Assembly (NCBI RefSeq): GCF_900167935.1
Contig: NZ_FUYL01000008.1
Coordinates: 181,205 to 245,204, forward strand
DNA length: 64,000 nt
Direction of reading: 5' to 3'
From: Maribacter arcticus
GTDB lineage: Bacteria; Bacteroidota; Bacteroidia; Flavobacteriales; Flavobacteriaceae
A program made the position numbers and the translations under genes. The notes beneath the pieces were generated by a model. The model was given only the letters and a program-made list of their open reading frames with translations. It had not been told where the DNA came from and made no database searches. Positions 27,009 to 37,502 of the stretch are shown one piece after another; position 1 is the stretch's first letter; each line of letters opens with the position of its first letter.

Positions 27009-28277
27009 TTATAAGCTTCCTGGTGTTGATATATCTTGCTCATAAATACTTTTAACAATAGCATGAATATCTGGTATAACTGTTCTTGCTAATTTTGAAT
27101 TGCCATTTAACAATACACAAATGCCTAAATCTGAATCTGGAAATAGTGCAATTTCGTTTCTATAATTATTTACACTTCCGCCGTGATGCCAAATAGTTTC
27201 TTCTGCCGATTTTTCGTTTTCCTTTAAAGTATGAATACGCCATCCAAATCCATAAGCAGACGTTAAGTGACCTGGCCATCTTTGGTAATATTTACTGTGC
27301 CCGTTTAAAGCAATATATGGCTTAAACACTTGTTCGACAGCATCCTTAGCCATTACTTCTGGATTATGCCCAAGCAAAAAACGCATCCATTTTGCCATAT
27401 CAAGTGAACTAGCATTGATACCACCTGCTGCAATGGCATTGTAGTATTTATCCGTTAAAGACAAAGCTCTCCAATGACCTTTACTTTTGGTATGTGGTAA
27501 AGCAACATTATTAGAATTAATTAATGTTTGATGGTCCATAGATACCGATTGCATGTTCAATGGCTTAAAAAACTTATCAGCCAACAAAGTTTGAATATCC
27601 TTACCAGTAGCTTTCAACATAATTTCTTGACTCAATGAAAACATGGCATTCTGGTAACTATATTGAAGCCCAGGTTCGGCAATAGGTTGAACTTCATTAA
27701 AACGACCAGCAATTTTAGACATCGATATACCAGCTTCAACTAAATTGGTAAAACTGTGATATGGCGTTCCAGAGGTATGAGATAAAAGATGGGCTATTTC
27801 AACTTTCTCTGTATTAATTTTATTTCCAAATTTAAAATCAGGAATGAACTCAACGACTTTATCATTCCAATGTATTTTACCTTCACTTTCAAGATTGGCA
27901 GCTAATACACCTGTAAAGCCTTTCGATATTGACCCTAGTCTAAAAAGCGTTTCTCCATCTACATTTTCAATTCCCTTTACACTTCTTTTTCCAAATCCAT
28001 TAGAAAGTATAACAGAATCACCACTAACTATACTTACCCCCGCACCTACTATATCTCCAGATTTAATTGCCTGGTCAAAATAAGTGGTTAATGCCGATTT
28101 CAAAGCTTGTTGCCGTATGGCATATAATTTTATTTCCCGTTTCTCCGCTAAAGTTTTAACAGGGTTCGAATTAGAAATAATTGCCTTTGAATGTTCTGGT
28201 TTAAATGACGAAGCAGTGAGAACGAATAGTATAAGAACCATTACTATAGTTCCGAGGAATAATTTAGTTCGTTGCAC
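27009..28277 (-). CDS. Serine hydrolase, class C beta-lactamase / DD-peptidase family
   Basis: A 422-residue exported enzyme with an N-terminal hydrophobic signal/anchor (TIVMVLILFVLTASSF, about 10-25). The penicillin-binding-protein fold is supported by the active-site tetrad SISK in LGSISKGFTG (about 112), the YxN motif in YSYQNAMFS and a C-terminal HHGGS where KTG-like enzymes have their third motif. This family includes esterases and D-aminopeptidases as well as true beta-lactamases; the HGG motif favours an esterase or peptidase role, so resistance should not be assumed. It is monocistronic. Confidence 0.85.
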   Translation of the reverse strand: MQRTKLFLGTIVMVLILFVLTASSFKPEHSKAIISNSNPVKTLAEKREIKLYAIRQQALKSALTTYFDQAIKSGDIVGAGVSIVSGDSVILSNGFGKRSVKGIENVDGETLFRLGSISKGFTGVLAANLESEGKIHWNDKVVEFIPDFKFGNKINTEKVEIAHLLSHTSGTPYHSFTNLVEAGISMSKIAGRFNEVQPIAEPGLQYSYQNAMFSLSQEIMLKATGKDIQTLLADKFFKPLNMQSVSMDHQTLINSNNVALPHTKSKGHWRALSLTDKYYNAIAAGGINASSLDMAKWMRFLLGHNPEVMAKDAVEQVFKPYIALNGHSKYYQRWPGHLTSAYGFGWRIHTLKENEKSAEETIWHHGGSVNNYRNEIALFPDSDLGICVLLNGNSKLARTVIPDIHAIVKSIYEQDISTPGSL

Positions 28278-28429
28278 AATTAAGTAGGTTTAGGTTCTTT
28301 AATAACGCGTTAAAATACATTTAAGTACGATAAAATACCCAAATTACAAAATTTAACACGAAAATCGAACCATACGCCAAAAGCAATTAAATATATTGTT
28401 AAGCTAACTTATCTAAATTTTGAGAATAA

Positions 28430-28460
28430 AAAAAGGAACCTATAAATTAGGTTCCTTTTT
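28430..28460 (-). terminator. Terminator after MFS transporter gene
   Basis: Arms AAAAGGAACC and GGTTCCTTTT flank TATAAATTA, 12 bases past the MFS stop codon when read on the minus strand. The long A-run on the left is the U-tract of the minus-strand transcript. Confidence 0.85.
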
Positions 28461-28471
28461 TATATAACGTA

Positions 28472-29680
28472 TTAAGTCTCCAAACTACTAATAGCCATTT
28501 TCTTGTATTTAATTGCTCTTCTTTTTCGTACAATTAAAATAGCTACTGCTATTGAAACACCAGCAAAAGCTAAAATTGCACCTACCAAACTAGAGTAAAT
28601 AATTCCATATCCAAATGCTATTGGTAATCCGGCTAAATATGCGCCTGAAGCATTACCCATATTAAAGGCACTTTGATTCATTGATGAACCCAACATTTCA
28701 GAACCCTTAGAGGTGTTGATTATTGCCATTTGTATAGGAGTAGAAACAGTAAAAGATATTACCCCAATCATAAAAGTCATTCCCATTAATAAATAAGGAT
28801 TAGTAGCGATAAACATATTCAATATTAAAACCGCAGACATGACCGATAGACTAATAATCACCGCTTTTAACGGAGAGAACAATTCTGCCATTTTCGCACC
28901 CAAAAAATTACCGACAACCATACCTAACCCAGCAAGCATCATCGCGTACCCAACAAAGTGATTAGGTAAGCCCGCAACATCAGTGATTAACGGTGCAACG
29001 TAACTATACCATGCGAAAAAACCGCCAGTACCAATGGTCGTTAAAGCAATCAAAGCCCAAAGTTCAGTATTCTTCAAACCTTTTGTGACACTTACATTTT
29101 GCTCTGAAGCCTCAATTTCTATTTTCGGCATCCACAAATAAATACTGGCAAGTGCCAAAAGTCCTACAAATCCTACTAAATAAAAAGAAACACTCCAGCT
29201 AAACTGTTGCCCTAAATAAGTTCCTATCGGTACTCCAATTACGTTCGCTACAGTTAATCCTGAAAACATTATTGCAATACCTTGTGCGGATTTACCTTTT
29301 TTAGCCAGTTTTGTTGCCACAACAGCACCAATACCAAAAAATGCGCCATGTGGAATTCCTGATAGAAATCGTAGAAAAAGAAGACTCTTATAACCAGATG
29401 CTAACCCCGATAACGTATTGAAAACGGTGAACCATATCATTAGCAAGAACAACATTTTCTTTGGAGACAGTTTTGAACCAATACCAGTAAGTAAGGGAGC
29501 ACCCACTACTACACCTAAAGCATATGCTGCAATAAAATGACCCGCTTGTGGAATTGTAACCCCCAAAGAACCAGACACTTCGGTCAAAATTCCCATAATC
29601 ACAAATTCGGTAAGGCCTATACCGAAACCTCCTATGGCTAAAGCGAATAATGCTTTTTTGTTAGACTTTATAGTATTCAT
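28472..29680 (-). CDS. MFS efflux transporter (AraJ/YdhP type)
   Basis: An inner-membrane protein of 402 residues with 12 predicted helices. It starts with the family pattern ALAIGGFGIGLTEFVIMGIL, and residues about 100-130 contain RFLSGIPHGAFFGIGAVVA, typical of the drug/H+ antiporter DHA1 branch related to AraJ. These proteins export sugars, arabinose-like compounds or drugs; the substrate cannot be predicted. No regulator is adjacent. The 256 bases to the divergent TonB receptor gene hold no ORF I can support. Confidence 0.88.
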   Translation of the reverse strand: MNTIKSNKKALFALAIGGFGIGLTEFVIMGILTEVSGSLGVTIPQAGHFIAAYALGVVVGAPLLTGIGSKLSPKKMLFLLMIWFTVFNTLSGLASGYKSLLFLRFLSGIPHGAFFGIGAVVATKLAKKGKSAQGIAIMFSGLTVANVIGVPIGTYLGQQFSWSVSFYLVGFVGLLALASIYLWMPKIEIEASEQNVSVTKGLKNTELWALIALTTIGTGGFFAWYSYVAPLITDVAGLPNHFVGYAMMLAGLGMVVGNFLGAKMAELFSPLKAVIISLSVMSAVLILNMFIATNPYLLMGMTFMIGVISFTVSTPIQMAIINTSKGSEMLGSSMNQSAFNMGNASGAYLAGLPIAFGYGIIYSSLVGAILAFAGVSIAVAILIVRKRRAIKYKKMAISSLET

Positions 29681-29936
29681 ACCTTAATAATTTTTAAGTT
29701 CTACACATAGACGATAATAGTTCAATAGCACAACTAAAAATGCAAAGTTAAAACCATTATATGGTTATAAACTCTTTTGAGTTACCATATTTATGTTATT
29801 AATTACCCATTATAAATAGTTGATTTCGACTATCAATTACAATTCAGTTTATAATATCCACAACTCAGAAAATCATTTTCTATAAAACTTCATTAACAAT
29901 TCATATTTGTGACTTCAATCAAAAATATAATTTACG

Positions 29937-32090
29937 ATGAAGACTTTATCACTACTATTGTTTACTCTAATTCATGTTAACCTATTTGCACAAAACACAG
30001 TAACAGGAAAGGTAATTGACCATCAAGGAGTACCAATTATGGGTGCAAATGTATATTTAAAAGGTACATATGACGGCACGGCAACTATTGAAAATGGACT
30101 ATTCTCTTTTGAAACTGAAAAACAAGGAGGACAAACATTAATAGTATCATCAATTTCTTTTGAGACCTATTCTAAAACGGCAGAAATCAGCTTCTTTAAC
30201 AATGTAATCATTAAACTAAAGGATGATGTAAACACTTTAGATGCGGTCACTGTAAATGCTGGTACTTTCAAAGCAGGTGACAATGCAAAAGTAACCGCTT
30301 TGAAACCTTTAGATATTGTAACCACAGCCGGTGCGTTGGGCGATTTCGTAGGGGCATTACAAACTTTGCCCGGAACGAGTAATGTTGCCGAAGATGGTAG
30401 GCTATTCGTAAGAGGTGGCGATGCAGAAGAAACACAAATCTTTGTGGACGGTATGCGGGTATTTACACCTTACTCCCCTTCCGCCAATAATATTCCGTCA
30501 AGAGGGAGGTTATCGCCATTTTTATTTAAGGGAATCACTTTTTCTACCGGTGGATATTCTGCCGAATACGGTCAGGCATTGTCCAGTGTTTTACTATTGA
30601 ATAGTGTTGACGAGCCACAAGAGGAAAAAACTGAGATCGCAATAATGTCTGTTGGCGTCGGGCTTGGGAATACCCAAAAATGGAATAAGAGCTCATTGAG
30701 CTTAAATACATCCTACATTAATTTAGCACCTTATCAGAAATTATATTCAGATAATAATAAATGGCACAAGCCAGTAGAATCTTTAGGAGGTGAAGCGGTA
30801 TACCGATATAGATTTAATAATGACGGATTATTAAAAGTTTATGGAGCATATAGTGCCGTAAATTTTGATTTAACCCAAGAAGATATTAATGAAATAGATG
30901 GTGTACGATTCGGATTAAAAAATAGAAACTTATATGTGAATACATCATATAAAGATTTCTTAGAAAAAGATTGGAGCATTGCCACAGGCGTCAGCTTTGC
31001 AAACGACCGTTCTGATTTAAAATTTAGTTCTGCAAACATCACTGATATTGAAAATTCAGCTCACTTTAAATTTACTCTGAACAAGTACTTTTCTAGCCGA
31101 TATAAATTAAACTTTGGGGCAGAATACTTTATCACAAACTTCACCGAAAACTATAACGACGATACCATTGAAAATGAATATGGTTTTGATAATACTATTT
31201 TTAGTAGTTTTATTGAAACCGATATTTTCTTCTCAAAAAATCTTGCGACTAAAATTGGGATACGAGGTGAATATTCTGAACTTTTACAGGAGTTCAATCT
31301 GTCCCCTAGAATTTCTTTAGCCTATAAATCAGGCGCAAACTCTCAATTTTCATTAGCCTACGGTGAATTTTTTCAAAATCCGAAAAATGAGTATTTAAAA
31401 TTTAACTATGATTTTACTGCTGAAAATACCACCCATTTGATTGCCAATTATCAATATGTAAAAAATAAACAAATCTTTAGAGCAGAGGCTTATTACAAAG
31501 ATTATAATGATTTAGTAAAGTACGATACACCATTGGCACTACCTATTTCTAGTTATTCGAATTCGGGTAATGGGTATGCAAAAGGACTCGATGTTTTTTG
31601 GAGGGATAACAAATCAATCAAAAACACTGAATATTGGTTGTCCTATTCTTTCTTGGACACAGAGAGGGATTATAAAAATTACCCCACAAATGCGACCCCA
31701 AATTTTGCTTCTAAACACAATGCCTCAATTGTTCTAAAACGTTGGATAGAAGCATGGAAAAGTCAGGCAGGTCTGAGTTATAATTTTGCTTCTGGACGTA
31801 CGTTTACAGACCCTAACAAAGGAGGGTTTTTGACCGAACAAGCTAAAAACTTCCATTCTTTAAACTTTAATTACGCCTATTTAATAAGTCAACAAAAGAT
31901 TTTGTACTTCTCCATAAGCAATGTCCTAGGAACGCAAAATATAAATGGATACCAATATGCTAACCAAACAAATACCGAGGGCATATTTGACCGTAGAACA
32001 ATTTCACCAGCTGCGGACCGCTTCTTTTTCGTGGGATTCTTTTGGACCATAAGCGACAATAAGAATGATAATCAACTTGATAATCTTTAG
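29937..32090 (+). CDS. TonB-dependent outer-membrane receptor
   Basis: A 717-residue receptor. After a Sec signal (ending LFAQ) comes a carboxypeptidase-D-like regulatory domain (VTGKVIDHQGVPIMGANVYL, about 20-100). The plug domain is at about 120-235, with LGDFVGALQTLPG, DGRLFVRGGDAEETQIFVDG and FSTGGYSAEYGQALSSV. The rest is a 22-strand-type beta barrel. The C-terminal strand is unusually followed by a short polar tail (SDNKNDNQLDNL). No SusD partner or siderophore genes are present, so the ligand is unknown. The small periplasmic protein 108 bases downstream is probably its partner. Confidence 0.9.
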   Translation: MKTLSLLLFTLIHVNLFAQNTVTGKVIDHQGVPIMGANVYLKGTYDGTATIENGLFSFETEKQGGQTLIVSSISFETYSKTAEISFFNNVIIKLKDDVNTLDAVTVNAGTFKAGDNAKVTALKPLDIVTTAGALGDFVGALQTLPGTSNVAEDGRLFVRGGDAEETQIFVDGMRVFTPYSPSANNIPSRGRLSPFLFKGITFSTGGYSAEYGQALSSVLLLNSVDEPQEEKTEIAIMSVGVGLGNTQKWNKSSLSLNTSYINLAPYQKLYSDNNKWHKPVESLGGEAVYRYRFNNDGLLKVYGAYSAVNFDLTQEDINEIDGVRFGLKNRNLYVNTSYKDFLEKDWSIATGVSFANDRSDLKFSSANITDIENSAHFKFTLNKYFSSRYKLNFGAEYFITNFTENYNDDTIENEYGFDNTIFSSFIETDIFFSKNLATKIGIRGEYSELLQEFNLSPRISLAYKSGANSQFSLAYGEFFQNPKNEYLKFNYDFTAENTTHLIANYQYVKNKQIFRAEAYYKDYNDLVKYDTPLALPISSYSNSGNGYAKGLDVFWRDNKSIKNTEYWLSYSFLDTERDYKNYPTNATPNFASKHNASIVLKRWIEAWKSQAGLSYNFASGRTFTDPNKGGFLTEQAKNFHSLNFNYAYLISQQKILYFSISNVLGTQNINGYQYANQTNTEGIFDRRTISPAADRFFFVGFFWTISDNKNDNQLDNL

Positions 32091-32198
32091 ATATTACAAT
32101 TCATTACCATAATACTACAGCTCGGTCATCTATTTTATTAAAAAAATCAGAATAGAAAGATATTTGAACAATAATAAATAACTATAAAACTTTTAATC

Positions 32199-32840
32199 AT
32201 GAAAACAATAATTCTAATTGCCACATTCATTTTCACATTAAACTTAACCGCACAAACTCCGTACGAAAAAGGCATGGGCAATGCGTTTGAGATATGGGAA
32301 CAAGGAAAAAACATAGAAGCCATACAAATGTTCGAAAGAATTGCATCTGTAGAAACTGATAATTGGCTACCGTCCTATTACGCTGGTTTAATTGAGATAA
32401 TAGGCAGTTTTACTGTAAAGGATGAAGCATTGCTAACTACAAAACTCACAAGAGCAAAAGCTTTTTTAGATACAGCATCATCTATATCAGAAGATAATCC
32501 AGAGATACTAGTTTCGTACGCGCTACTAAATACAGCTTACATTGCTTTTGACGGTCAGAAATACGGTATGACTTTGTCTGGGGAGAATAATGGCATTTAT
32601 AATAAGGCAGAAACTATTGCCCCGAACAACCCAAGAGTACTATTAAGCAAAGCTGAATGGGATATGGGGTCGGCAAAATTCTTTGGACAATCAATTACAC
32701 CTTTTTGTGAAGATGTAGACCGTGCTATAGTATTGTTTAAAGAGGAAAAACAAACCATTCCATTTTATCCATACAACGGGCTAGATAGAGCAGTAGAAAT
32801 TAGTGCCAATTGTAAAAAAGAAATCTCCCCTAAAGAATAG
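32199..32840 (+). CDS. Small exported TPR-like protein linked to the TonB receptor
   Basis: A 213-residue protein with a Sec signal (MKTIILIATFIFTLNLTAQ). The mature part has helical, TPR-like repeats: YEKGMGNAFEIWEQGKNIEAIQMFERIA near the N-terminus and NPRVLLSKAEWDMGSAKFFG later. Homologues usually follow TonB receptors with a carboxypeptidase-like domain in flavobacteria, but the function is not known to me. It ends at a terminator-like hairpin overlapping its stop. Confidence 0.65.
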   Translation: MKTIILIATFIFTLNLTAQTPYEKGMGNAFEIWEQGKNIEAIQMFERIASVETDNWLPSYYAGLIEIIGSFTVKDEALLTTKLTRAKAFLDTASSISEDNPEILVSYALLNTAYIAFDGQKYGMTLSGENNGIYNKAETIAPNNPRVLLSKAEWDMGSAKFFGQSITPFCEDVDRAIVLFKEEKQTIPFYPYNGLDRAVEISANCKKEISPKE

Positions 32841-32858
32841 GAGAGGTTTCTTTAAAAT
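32817..32858 (+). terminator. Hairpin overlapping the stop of the TPR-like gene
   Basis: Arms AAAGAAATCTCC and GGAGAGGTTTCTTT pair except for a two-base bulge. The right arm ends in T-rich sequence. It lies between convergent genes (gapN ends at 32876). Confidence 0.6.
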
Positions 32859-32875
32859 TAATTTAGACTCTATTA

Positions 32876-34462
32876 TTATAAAATATAATCTGTACTTACA
32901 AAGTTTGAAAGTTTTGCTTCTAACAAATGTTGAATAATTTCTGTATTCAATTCATTGTCTTTAAATGCAACAAAAGTTCGAATAGAGAAAGAGCGTAATG
33001 CATCATGAACACTTAAGGTAGCTTGTGCAGAATCTTTTCGTCCTGTAAACGGATATACATCTGGACCTCTTTGGCAAGAGCTGTTCAAATTCACACGACA
33101 AACCAAATTAACCAAGGTGTCGATTAATGGCGAAAGTGCGTACACATCTTTACCAAATAAACTTACTTGTTGACCATAATTACTTTCGGCCATATCATCT
33201 AAAGGTTCTTCAATATCCGTAAAAGGTACTATAGGTATAATTGGTCCGAATTGTTCTTCTTGGTACACCCTCATATCTTTAGTCACCGGATACAAAACAG
33301 CTGGCCAGATAAAATTATCGAATCGTTTACCACCTTTTTTGTTTAATATTTTCGCCCCTTTTGCAAGAGCATCATCAATAAGCTCTTGAATATATTCTGG
33401 TTTTCCTGGTTCAGGTAACGGAGTTAACTTAACACCATCATCCCACGGGTTACCAAATTTCAACTCATCGACTTTTTTTGCGAAGCTTTCATTAAATTTC
33501 GACCTAATATCTTCATGAACATACACCACTTTTAACGCCGTACAACGTTGACCGTTAAAAGATAAGGTGCCTGCCAAACATTCATTAATTGTCAAATCTA
33601 AATCTGCATCAGGTAAAATAATCGCCGGGTTTTTTGCTTCTAAACCTAAAACCAAACGTAAACGATTACTCTTTGGATGTTGATCCTGTAAGGCATTGGC
33701 AGATTTACTATTACCAATTAATGCAAGAACATCAACTTTTCCTGTTTGCATAATAGGAGCAGCAACTGTTCTTCCTCTACCAAAAATAACATTGACCACA
33801 CCTTTTGGAAAACTAGTTTGAAAAGCTTCTAGTAAAGGTGTAATTAATAGCACACCATGTTTCGCTGGCTTAAATATGGTAGTATTACCCATAATAATAG
33901 CAGGAATCAAAAGTGCAAATGTTTCGTTCAAAGGATAATTATAAGGTCCTAAACATAAAACAACACCTAATGGCCCTCTTTTAATATGTGCATAAACTCC
34001 GTCGTGCTTCTTAAACTTTGCAGCATCACGATCTAGCTGTTTATAGTCTTCAATAGTATCTTCGATATATTCAACTGTACGATCAAATTCTTTTTGAGAA
34101 TCGGGCAAAGACTTACCAATCTCCCACATTAATAATTTTACAACTTCCTCTCGTTTAGTCTTCATTTTTACCACGAAAACTTCCATGCATTCAATACGGT
34201 CTTTTACATGCATAGTTGGCCAAATACCTTGACCACGATTGTATGCCTTTAAAGCCCCATTCAAAGCGTCTAACGCTTCCGCCTCTTTTAAATCAGGAAT
34301 ACTACCCAATAGCGTTGGCTTATAATCACTGGTAGAAGAAATAGTTGAATAAACTTCTGTTGTTTCCCCTTTCCACTCCTTTAATTCACCATCAACTAGA
34401 TAATGCCGTTGATCTATAGTTGATGTAATTTTATATTGTTCTGGTATTTTAATATCGCTCAT
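32876..34462 (-). CDS. gapN: NADP-dependent non-phosphorylating glyceraldehyde-3-phosphate dehydrogenase-like ALDH
   Basis: A 528-residue aldehyde dehydrogenase-superfamily enzyme that would oxidise glyceraldehyde-3-phosphate directly to 3-phosphoglycerate and make NADPH. It has [21 protein letters not shown] for cofactor binding, the catalytic cysteine in [10 protein letters not shown] near residue 304 and [13 protein letters not shown]. In the segment where most ALDHs read ELGGK, this one reads GLEAK, so the canonical general-base glutamate position is Gly, with a Glu two residues later. The GapN assignment is by overall similarity to flavobacterial proteins carrying this name. It is probably transcribed alone, downstream of ilvA. 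Confidence 0.78.
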   Translation of the reverse strand: MSDIKIPEQYKITSTIDQRHYLVDGELKEWKGETTEVYSTISSTSDYKPTLLGSIPDLKEAEALDALNGALKAYNRGQGIWPTMHVKDRIECMEVFVVKMKTKREEVVKLLMWEIGKSLPDSQKEFDRTVEYIEDTIEDYKQLDRDAAKFKKHDGVYAHIKRGPLGVVLCLGPYNYPLNETFALLIPAIIMGNTTIFKPAKHGVLLITPLLEAFQTSFPKGVVNVIFGRGRTVAAPIMQTGKVDVLALIGNSKSANALQDQHPKSNRLRLVLGLEAKNPAIILPDADLDLTINECLAGTLSFNGQRCTALKVVYVHEDIRSKFNESFAKKVDELKFGNPWDDGVKLTPLPEPGKPEYIQELIDDALAKGAKILNKKGGKRFDNFIWPAVLYPVTKDMRVYQEEQFGPIIPIVPFTDIEEPLDDMAESNYGQQVSLFGKDVYALSPLIDTLVNLVCRVNLNSSCQRGPDVYPFTGRKDSAQATLSVHDALRSFSIRTFVAFKDNELNTEIIQHLLEAKLSNFVSTDYIL

Positions 34463-34551
34463 TATTTTCTTCTATTATAAAATCTAATTGATGAATCATT
34501 TATTGATTTCTAAATATTTATAGAAATTTAATCGTAATAATTAAATATAGT

Positions 34552-35817
34552 TTAAACCAAATACTCAAACAAATCAGGTTTATCATTTATATAATCGCCA
34601 TAAAAATTGTTAGTTTTCATACGTTCAATTAATGGTTGTAAATCTTCAGGAGACTTAAGTTCAATACCTACCACTGCCGGAGCATTTTCGCGACTCGATT
34701 TCTTTGAGTATTCAAAATGTGTAATATCATCGTTGGGTCCTAAAATATCAACGACAAATTCTTTAAGTGCACCGGGTCGTTGGGGAAATCGAATAATGAA
34801 ATAGTGTTTAAGCTTACCATACAATAAGGCTCTCTCTTTTATTTCTGCAGTTCTAGTAATATCATTATTACTACCACCAATGATACATACTATATTTTTT
34901 CCTTTAATTTCATCTTTATAATCATCTAATGCCGCAATGGTTAAAGCTCCTGCAGGCTCAACAACGATAGCATCTCTATTATAAAGGTCAAGAATCGTTT
35001 GGCAGACCTTACCCTCATCAATAGTTATCATTTTATCTAAATAATAATTACAAATAGGAAATGTCAACTCACCCACCTTTTTAACGGCGGCTCCATCAAT
35101 AAATTTATCGATATGTTCGAGTGCTACGACCTTACCCATATCCATAGAGGTTTTCATAGAAGGAGCACCTTTGGGTTCTACGCCTATGATTTTGGTACTT
35201 GGAGATAGTTCACTGAAAACACTTATTAGACCTGATGCCAAGCCACCCCCACCAATACAAACAAAAAGATAATCGATTGGCATCTTGGTTTGTTCTATTA
35301 ACTCAAGCCCAACAGTTGCCTGACCTTCTATAATTTTTGGATCATCGAATGGATGAACAAATATTTTTCCAGTCTCCTGACCATACTTGCGAGCTGCTAG
35401 TGAGGCATCGTCGAATGTATCACCTTCTAGTACTATTTCTACCCAATCACCACCGAATAAATTCGTCTGTTCAACTTTTTGCTTTGGCGTAACCGAAGGC
35501 ATATAGATGGTACCCTTTATCTTCAAATGAAAACATGCGAATGCTACACCTTGTGCATGATTGCCTGCACTTGCACAAATAACTCCTTTAGCTCTTTCTT
35601 CTTTAGAAAGAGAACTTATTTTATTATATGCTCCTCTAATTTTATAAGAACGAACCCTTTGTAAATCTTCGCGTTTTAAACGAACCTGACATTCAAATTG
35701 TTTTGAAAGCCTAATACTTTCCGTCAAAGGGGTTACTTCTGAAATTTCAGAAATAATCTTTGCTGCATTTCTTATATCATCTAATTTTGGAAAATAAGTT
35801 GGCTTCTTTCCTTTCAT
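34552..35817 (-). CDS. ilvA: Threonine ammonia-lyase (threonine dehydratase)
   Basis: Converts threonine to 2-oxobutyrate, the entry to isoleucine. A fold-type II PLP enzyme of 421 residues with the Schiff-base lysine in SYKIRGAYNKI (about 58), the phosphate loop GGGGLASGL near 190 and a short single ACT-like C-terminal regulatory part (KHYFIIRFPQRPGALKEFV, about 330-410). The short regulatory domain means feedback by isoleucine may differ from the longer E. coli enzyme. It is the last gene of the ilv block, 170 bases after ilvC, so it may have its own promoter. Confidence 0.93.
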   Translation of the reverse strand: MKGKKPTYFPKLDDIRNAAKIISEISEVTPLTESIRLSKQFECQVRLKREDLQRVRSYKIRGAYNKISSLSKEERAKGVICASAGNHAQGVAFACFHLKIKGTIYMPSVTPKQKVEQTNLFGGDWVEIVLEGDTFDDASLAARKYGQETGKIFVHPFDDPKIIEGQATVGLELIEQTKMPIDYLFVCIGGGGLASGLISVFSELSPSTKIIGVEPKGAPSMKTSMDMGKVVALEHIDKFIDGAAVKKVGELTFPICNYYLDKMITIDEGKVCQTILDLYNRDAIVVEPAGALTIAALDDYKDEIKGKNIVCIIGGSNNDITRTAEIKERALLYGKLKHYFIIRFPQRPGALKEFVVDILGPNDDITHFEYSKKSSRENAPAVVGIELKSPEDLQPLIERMKTNNFYGDYINDKPDLFEYLV

Positions 35818-35877
35818 ATAATTTGCTATTTCTGCTAAACTCTATCGTAAATAAATCGATAACCACCTCGAAACTTA

Positions 35878-35960
35878 AATTGTCCGCCTAAGAACAATTC
35901 GATTAATGCTACAATTCAAGAATGGACTGTAACTTTTCGAATGTACTCAACCGGACAATT
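35878..35960 (-). other. Spaced inverted repeat in the ilvC-ilvA intergenic region
   Basis: AATTGTCCG (35878-35886) and CGGACAATT (35952-35960) are perfect 9-base complements enclosing 65 bases upstream of ilvA. It may form a long stem in the leader RNA. No start codon for a leader peptide is present on the minus strand here, so it is not a copy of the ilvD attenuator. Confidence 0.35.
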
Positions 35961-35987
35961 AGTATGACTACGTAAGATTTAAAAAAT

Positions 35988-37463
35988 CTAAACTATAGGT
36001 TTCATTGCAGTCATTGACTCACGTAAACGTGCACCAACAATCTCTACCGGATGTTCACGTAATGCTTTATTAACGGCAATCAATTTTGCGTTATCAACGT
36101 CATTATCCATATTTTCAGAGAAGTTTTTACCGATAACATCTGTGTCAATATTTTTCATAAAACCTGTCAAAAGAGGCTTACAGGCATGATCAAAAAGATA
36201 ACAACCATATTCAGCTGTATCAGAAATAACACGGTTCATTTCGAACAATTTCTTACGTGCGATTGTATTAGCTATTAATGGTGTTTCGTGAAGTGATTCG
36301 TAATATGCAGATTCAGCGATAATACCTGATTCTGTCATTGCTTCAAAAGCCAATTCAACACCAGCTCTTACCATTGCAATCATTAACACTCCATTGTCAT
36401 AAAATTCTTGCTCAGTAATATCTTGATTACCTGCAGGTGTTTTCTCAAAAGCAGTCTCTCCTGTTGCGGCTCTCCATGTTAAAAGATTTTTATCATCATT
36501 AGCCCAATCTTCCATCATTGTTTTAGAAAAATGACCGGTCATAATATCATCCATATGTTTTTGAAACAACGGACGCATAATATCTTTTAATTCTTCTGAT
36601 AATTCAAATGCTTTTATTTTAGCAGGATTTGAAAGACGATCCATCATATGCGTGATACCACCATACTTCATACCCTCAGTGATGGTTTCCCATCCGTATT
36701 GAATCAATTTCGACGCATAGCCAGCATCTATTCCTTTTTCAATCATTTTATCAAAGCAAAGAATAGAACCTGTTTGTAACAAACCACAAAGTATGGTTTG
36801 CTCACCCATTAAATCTGACTTTACTTCTGCAACAAATGAAGATTCCAAAACACCAGCTTTATGACCACCGGTACCAGCTGCATATGCTTTAGCTTGCTCT
36901 AATCCTTTTCCTTCTGGATCATTTTCTGGGTGTACCGCAATTAATGTTGGTACACCAAAACCTCTTTTATATTCTTCACGTACTTCTGAACCAGGACTTT
37001 TTGGAGCTACCATGATTACTGTCAAATCTTTACGAACTTGAGTACCTTCTTCTACTATATTGAAACCGTGCGAATAAGAAAGGGTTGCCCCCTTTTTCAT
37101 TAACGGCATAACCGCACCAACTACAGCAGTATGTTGTTTGTCTGGTGTTAAATTGATTACCACATCTGCACTAGGGATCAATTCTTCGTATGTACCTACT
37201 GTAAAACCGTTTTCATTAGCATTAATAAAAGATTGTCTTTTTTCTTTTATCGCAGCATCTCTAAGGGTATAAGCAATATCCAAACCAGAATCTCTCATGT
37301 TCAAACCTTGGTTCAAACCTTGCGCACCACAACCTACGATTACAATTTTTTTGCCCTTTAAAGCATTTACACCATCTGCAAACTCAGATGAATCCATGAA
37401 GCGGCATTTTCCAAGTTGCGTTAATTTATCTCTTAATGATAGTGTATTAAAATAATTGGCCAT
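35988..37463 (-). CDS. ilvC: Ketol-acid reductoisomerase, class II (long form)
   Basis: NADPH-dependent isomeroreductase acting on acetolactate and acetohydroxybutyrate for valine, leucine and isoleucine. At 491 residues with a duplicated C-terminal helical domain it is the class II form also found in E. coli and plants. The Rossmann motif [14 protein letters not shown] is at about 35-50, and the Mg2+-binding region [12 protein letters not shown] is in the middle. Spacing of 39 bases from ilvN indicates one operon. Confidence 0.96.
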   Translation of the reverse strand: MANYFNTLSLRDKLTQLGKCRFMDSSEFADGVNALKGKKIVIVGCGAQGLNQGLNMRDSGLDIAYTLRDAAIKEKRQSFINANENGFTVGTYEELIPSADVVINLTPDKQHTAVVGAVMPLMKKGATLSYSHGFNIVEEGTQVRKDLTVIMVAPKSPGSEVREEYKRGFGVPTLIAVHPENDPEGKGLEQAKAYAAGTGGHKAGVLESSFVAEVKSDLMGEQTILCGLLQTGSILCFDKMIEKGIDAGYASKLIQYGWETITEGMKYGGITHMMDRLSNPAKIKAFELSEELKDIMRPLFQKHMDDIMTGHFSKTMMEDWANDDKNLLTWRAATGETAFEKTPAGNQDITEQEFYDNGVLMIAMVRAGVELAFEAMTESGIIAESAYYESLHETPLIANTIARKKLFEMNRVISDTAEYGCYLFDHACKPLLTGFMKNIDTDVIGKNFSENMDNDVDNAKLIAVNKALREHPVEIVGARLRESMTAMKPIV

Positions 37464-37502
37464 TTTATATTTACTTTATTAATTATTGAATTGATTCGTT
37501 AT

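Noticed and set aside
27009..28277. Calling the serine hydrolase a beta-lactamase resistance gene
   Set aside because: SxxK, YxN and an HGG-type third motif are shared with esterases and peptidases of the same fold; nothing indicates antibiotic hydrolysis.
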